From the NCBI GenBank assembly GCA_018659505.1, contig JABJMI010000182.1, forward strand, positions 1 through 7,878: a stretch of 7,878 nucleotides of DNA. Direction: 5' to 3'. This stretch comes from Planctomicrobium sp. GTDB lineage: Bacteria > Planctomycetota > Planctomycetia > Planctomycetales > Planctomycetaceae. Below the pieces are notes generated by a model. The model worked only from the letters and a program-made list of their open reading frames with translations, made no database searches and had not been told where the DNA came from. This document shows positions 6,207 to 7,878 of the stretch, one piece after another. Made by a program: the position numbers and the translations under genes. Numbering within the stretch: the stretch's first letter is position 1; every line of letters starts with the position of its first letter.

Positions 6207-6596
6207 ATGAAAAAAATTTGCGACCAAAACTCATTGACGCCATCGAAGGCAACTATCAATCGCTTGTTATGCAAGATGCTTCTTGTCGTTATTCTTCTCT
6301 GTTCATCCTGTCGTGACAATTCAGTCGAAAGGCGTGACGCCGAAAGTTTAAGAGAATTGAAGTCGCGTTTCATTGTAGAACTGGAAGCAAAGAAATTTGA
6401 TACCGGAAACCACCTCGCAGATGATGCAACTTTATCGGAAATCGCAAAGCTGGCTGATGAAAAAAGAAAAGATGGAGATTTAACTCTCTATTATTTTGCA
6501 GATATTTTCGGAGATGAACCCGGTACCGGCTCGGCAACTGTGGTTGTTCAAGATGAAGGAATTATAGATGTCGTAATTACCAACCCTGAGTGGTAG
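6207..6596 (+). CDS. Small putative lipoprotein downstream of the kinase
   Basis: A 129-residue protein of unknown family. ATG 6207 is chosen because it gives MKKICDQ followed by a hydrophobic stretch (about 20-32: LLCKMLLVVILLC) and a candidate lipidation site at Cys35 in LCSSC. This lipobox is weak because position -3 is Cys rather than Leu or Val. ATG 6276 would give a shorter signal, and ATG 6153 a longer one that overlaps the kinase gene; no start has a strong ribosome binding site. The mature part is charged and mostly helical up to about residue 90 (LRELKSRFIVELEAKKF, LSEIAKLADEKRKDG), then a beta-like end (ATVVVQDEGIIDVVITNP). The gene starts 43 bases after the kinase stop on the same strand, so it may share the kinase transcript and act in the envelope. 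I do not recognise a family; function unknown. Confidence 0.65.
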   Translation: MKKICDQNSLTPSKATINRLLCKMLLVVILLCSSCRDNSVERRDAESLRELKSRFIVELEAKKFDTGNHLADDATLSEIAKLADEKRKDGDLTLYYFADIFGDEPGTGSATVVVQDEGIIDVVITNPEW

Positions 6597-6634
6597 CTCA
6601 AACGTCTGATGGTGGAGTAAAAGTAATCTGGATT

Positions 6635-6696
6635 TCGTCCCAGCACTGTACACCTCAGGAATTGTCCCGAAACAATTTCCTGATCTGATGGGACGA
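6635..6696 (+). terminator. Two-tier stem-loop, candidate terminator or structured RNA
   Basis: The outer stem TCGTCCCA (6635-6642) pairs with TGGGACGA (6689-6696), 8 bp exact. The inner stem TCAGGAATTGT (6655-6665) pairs with ACAATTTCCTGA (6672-6683), 11 bp with one bulged T and loop CCCGAA. GTTTTC follows the outer stem, so read on the plus strand it may end the kinase-lipoprotein transcript. The inner-loop side also carries GTCCC (6664-6668), which could pair alternatively with GGGAC (6690-6694). Confidence 0.45.
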
Positions 6697-6796
6697 GTTT
6701 TCATAAGCCGCAGGCGTGATTCTTTCATTCTTCTCGAAGGTAAAGAATACGCGATGCAAGACTGAGATCTTTGTCACTTCTTGTTTATCAAGTAGT

Positions 6797-6827
6797 TTTA
6801 GCCGAACACTTCAAGTGTCCGGCTAAA
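6797..6827. terminator. Long hairpin between convergent genes
   Basis: TTTAGCCGAACACTT (6797-6811) and AAGTGTCCGGCTAAA (6813-6827) are reverse complements except for one position. The structure starts seven bases after the stop codon of the minus-strand gene and faces the plus-strand unit from the other side. It lacks a T-tract in either direction beyond the stem's own A/T ends, but its position and stability fit a bidirectional transcript end. Confidence 0.6.
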
Positions 6828-6834
6828 CAGGTTC

Positions 6835-7878
6835 TCAGCTCATCATTGAATTAAAGATGACCCAGCGGAATGTGACTAGCACACAAACTAAACACATCCA
6901 CCAAGTTGCCTGTTGCATCACTGGTCTCTGACGCCAGATGTACAGAATTGAAAATCCGATCAGCGTCGCGATAACTTTGAAGACGGCGAGTTGCTGAGGC
7001 GAATTCATATACATACCTGCTACCGGGTTGACTTCACGCATGACTCCAGCTTGCCCAGCCAAGATTGTCCAAGCGAGATCGATCAGTGACATGCCTAGCA
7101 TCAATACGAGCGCCATCACGAGATACCGTTCAGACTCTGGTTTAGGTTCCTCTTGCTTAGCAAATCCTTTTCCGATCCATTGTAATAATTGACCAAATGC
7201 AATCACGCTGAGGAGCATTCCAGCCAGTGTCAAAGGATACGCTAAAGTCTCCAACCGTGCTGAGGCGGCAAACTTCTTGTGAGCGTGGATCTCGATTTCA
7301 TCAAGCATCTTGATGAAATCTTTCATCTCCGTTTCCAGTATCAGAGGAGGTGAATATCCGGCAATCCAGTTTCTCCATTTAGCAATAGAATCTTCATTGG
7401 ATTTAACATCTTCAAGGAATAAAAGATCTGTTTCGTCTTGAGACGAACCAAGAAGAGCCTTGAAAAAATCGTATTGTTGCGAGGCTGTTGAGAATGAGTG
7501 GAAAGGATCATTATCAAATAGAACAATAACCTCTTCATTATCGAGCGACTCTTCGATGGAGCGTGCCAACTTTGAGGTGGTGGGAGCAATTCGGTTCGCA
7601 TTGCTGTTGCGTCGCTGCTCTCTCTCCGTTGCATGGCGCCGACCACGTGGCTCTCTTTCTTCGCTACTTGAGACAGTAATTGAAGATGGCAATTTAATGC
7701 CGTTGATCGAGATAGAGTCCGCTGTTGTTTGGATACGATAAGGAAGTGAAAGGTATTCGCCGTTGTAAAAGATCATCCCTTGTTCATAAGTGACGAGTTG
7801 CGTTTTACTTTTTCCTGCATCTTCAGCATGGGCAACATTAAATGCAACGATTCCAATGCAGATGCAACTCACCCGTGA
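6835..7878 (-). CDS. Membrane protein with C-terminal DUF5658-like region (5' partial)
   Basis: Partial: the minus-strand frame is open to the right edge, and the GTG at 7872-7870 falls inside what looks like a signal peptide core (CICIGIVAFNVAHAE), so the true start is probably beyond the window. Residues are numbered from that GTG. Cleavage is likely after AHA (about residue 16). A beta-like segment (about 25-62: TYEQGMIFYNGEYLSLPYRIQTT) has a YxNGEYLxLPY pattern I associate with planctomycete secreted proteins. An Arg/Glu-rich linker (71-94) and a helical region (about 100-205) follow. Four hydrophobic segments lie at about 211-234, 249-271, 294-312 and 322-341. The last part (LIDLAWTILAGQ, REVNPVAG, then FKVIATLIGFSILYIWR) resembles DUF5658, whose function is unknown. 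It is convergent with the kinase unit, with a hairpin just behind its stop. No function is proposed. Confidence 0.8.
   Translation of the reverse strand, partial: SRVSCICIGIVAFNVAHAEDAGKSKTQLVTYEQGMIFYNGEYLSLPYRIQTTADSISINGIKLPSSITVSSSEEREPRGRRHATEREQRRNSNANRIAPTTSKLARSIEESLDNEEVIVLFDNDPFHSFSTASQQYDFFKALLGSSQDETDLLFLEDVKSNEDSIAKWRNWIAGYSPPLILETEMKDFIKMLDEIEIHAHKKFAASARLETLAYPLTLAGMLLSVIAFGQLLQWIGKGFAKQEEPKPESERYLVMALVLMLGMSLIDLAWTILAGQAGVMREVNPVAGMYMNSPQQLAVFKVIATLIGFSILYIWRQRPVMQQATWWMCLVCVLVTFRWVIFNSMMS

Noticed and set aside
6480..6728. Minus-strand open frame across the lipoprotein end and intergenic region
   Set aside because: It has no ribosome binding site or family features, and it covers the stem-loop region 6635-6696.
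6600..6780. Decayed gene fragment in the plus strand after the lipoprotein
   Set aside because: Short stop-interrupted translations (such as VIWISSQHCTPQEL) were considered but match nothing I recognise.

Overview
The window looks like chromosomal DNA from a member of the Planctomycetota (inferred, no ribosomal marker present). The clues are an ECF sigma factor overlapping a membrane Hanks-type Ser/Thr kinase, the kinase's LDLGLAR-type activation segment and LTxFQA N-terminal motif, a C-terminal LamG-type domain on the kinase, a short PEGA lipoprotein with an FPLDFF motif, and moderate GC with frequent GAATT words. No rRNA, tRNA, transposase, CRISPR array or phage gene is visible.

Layout, left to right. 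(1) 1-969, plus strand: the 3' part of a NosR-like membrane flavo-iron-sulfur protein, cut by the left edge. (2) 970-1291: a non-coding stretch with a CTCCGYG triple motif and an AT-centred dyad. (3) 1292-1714: a small PEGA-domain lipoprotein, followed by a hairpin. (4) 1895-2854: a GlpQ-type glycerophosphodiester phosphodiesterase that has no signal peptide. (5) 2855-3123: a non-coding leader with several inverted repeats. (6) 3124-3735 and 3713-6163: an ECF-type sigma factor overlapping a kinase that carries a transmembrane helix and an extracytoplasmic PEGA-like plus LamG-like region. (7) 6207-6596: a small putative lipoprotein 43 bases downstream, possibly in the same operon. (8) 6597-6834: a convergent intergenic region with two stem-loop structures. 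(9) 6835-7878, minus strand: a membrane protein with a C-terminal DUF5658-like part, cut by the right edge.

The most coherent functional unit is sigma factor, kinase and lipoprotein (3124-6596). I infer a signalling module in which an envelope signal sensed by the LamG-like domain is passed through the kinase to the sigma factor. The sigma factor has a QTDD sequence where most ECF factors have an acidic DAED-like box, so control by phosphorylation is a reasonable hypothesis but is not shown by the sequence. The other genes look like ordinary single genes with no obvious functional link to this unit. No convincing promoter could be assigned anywhere.
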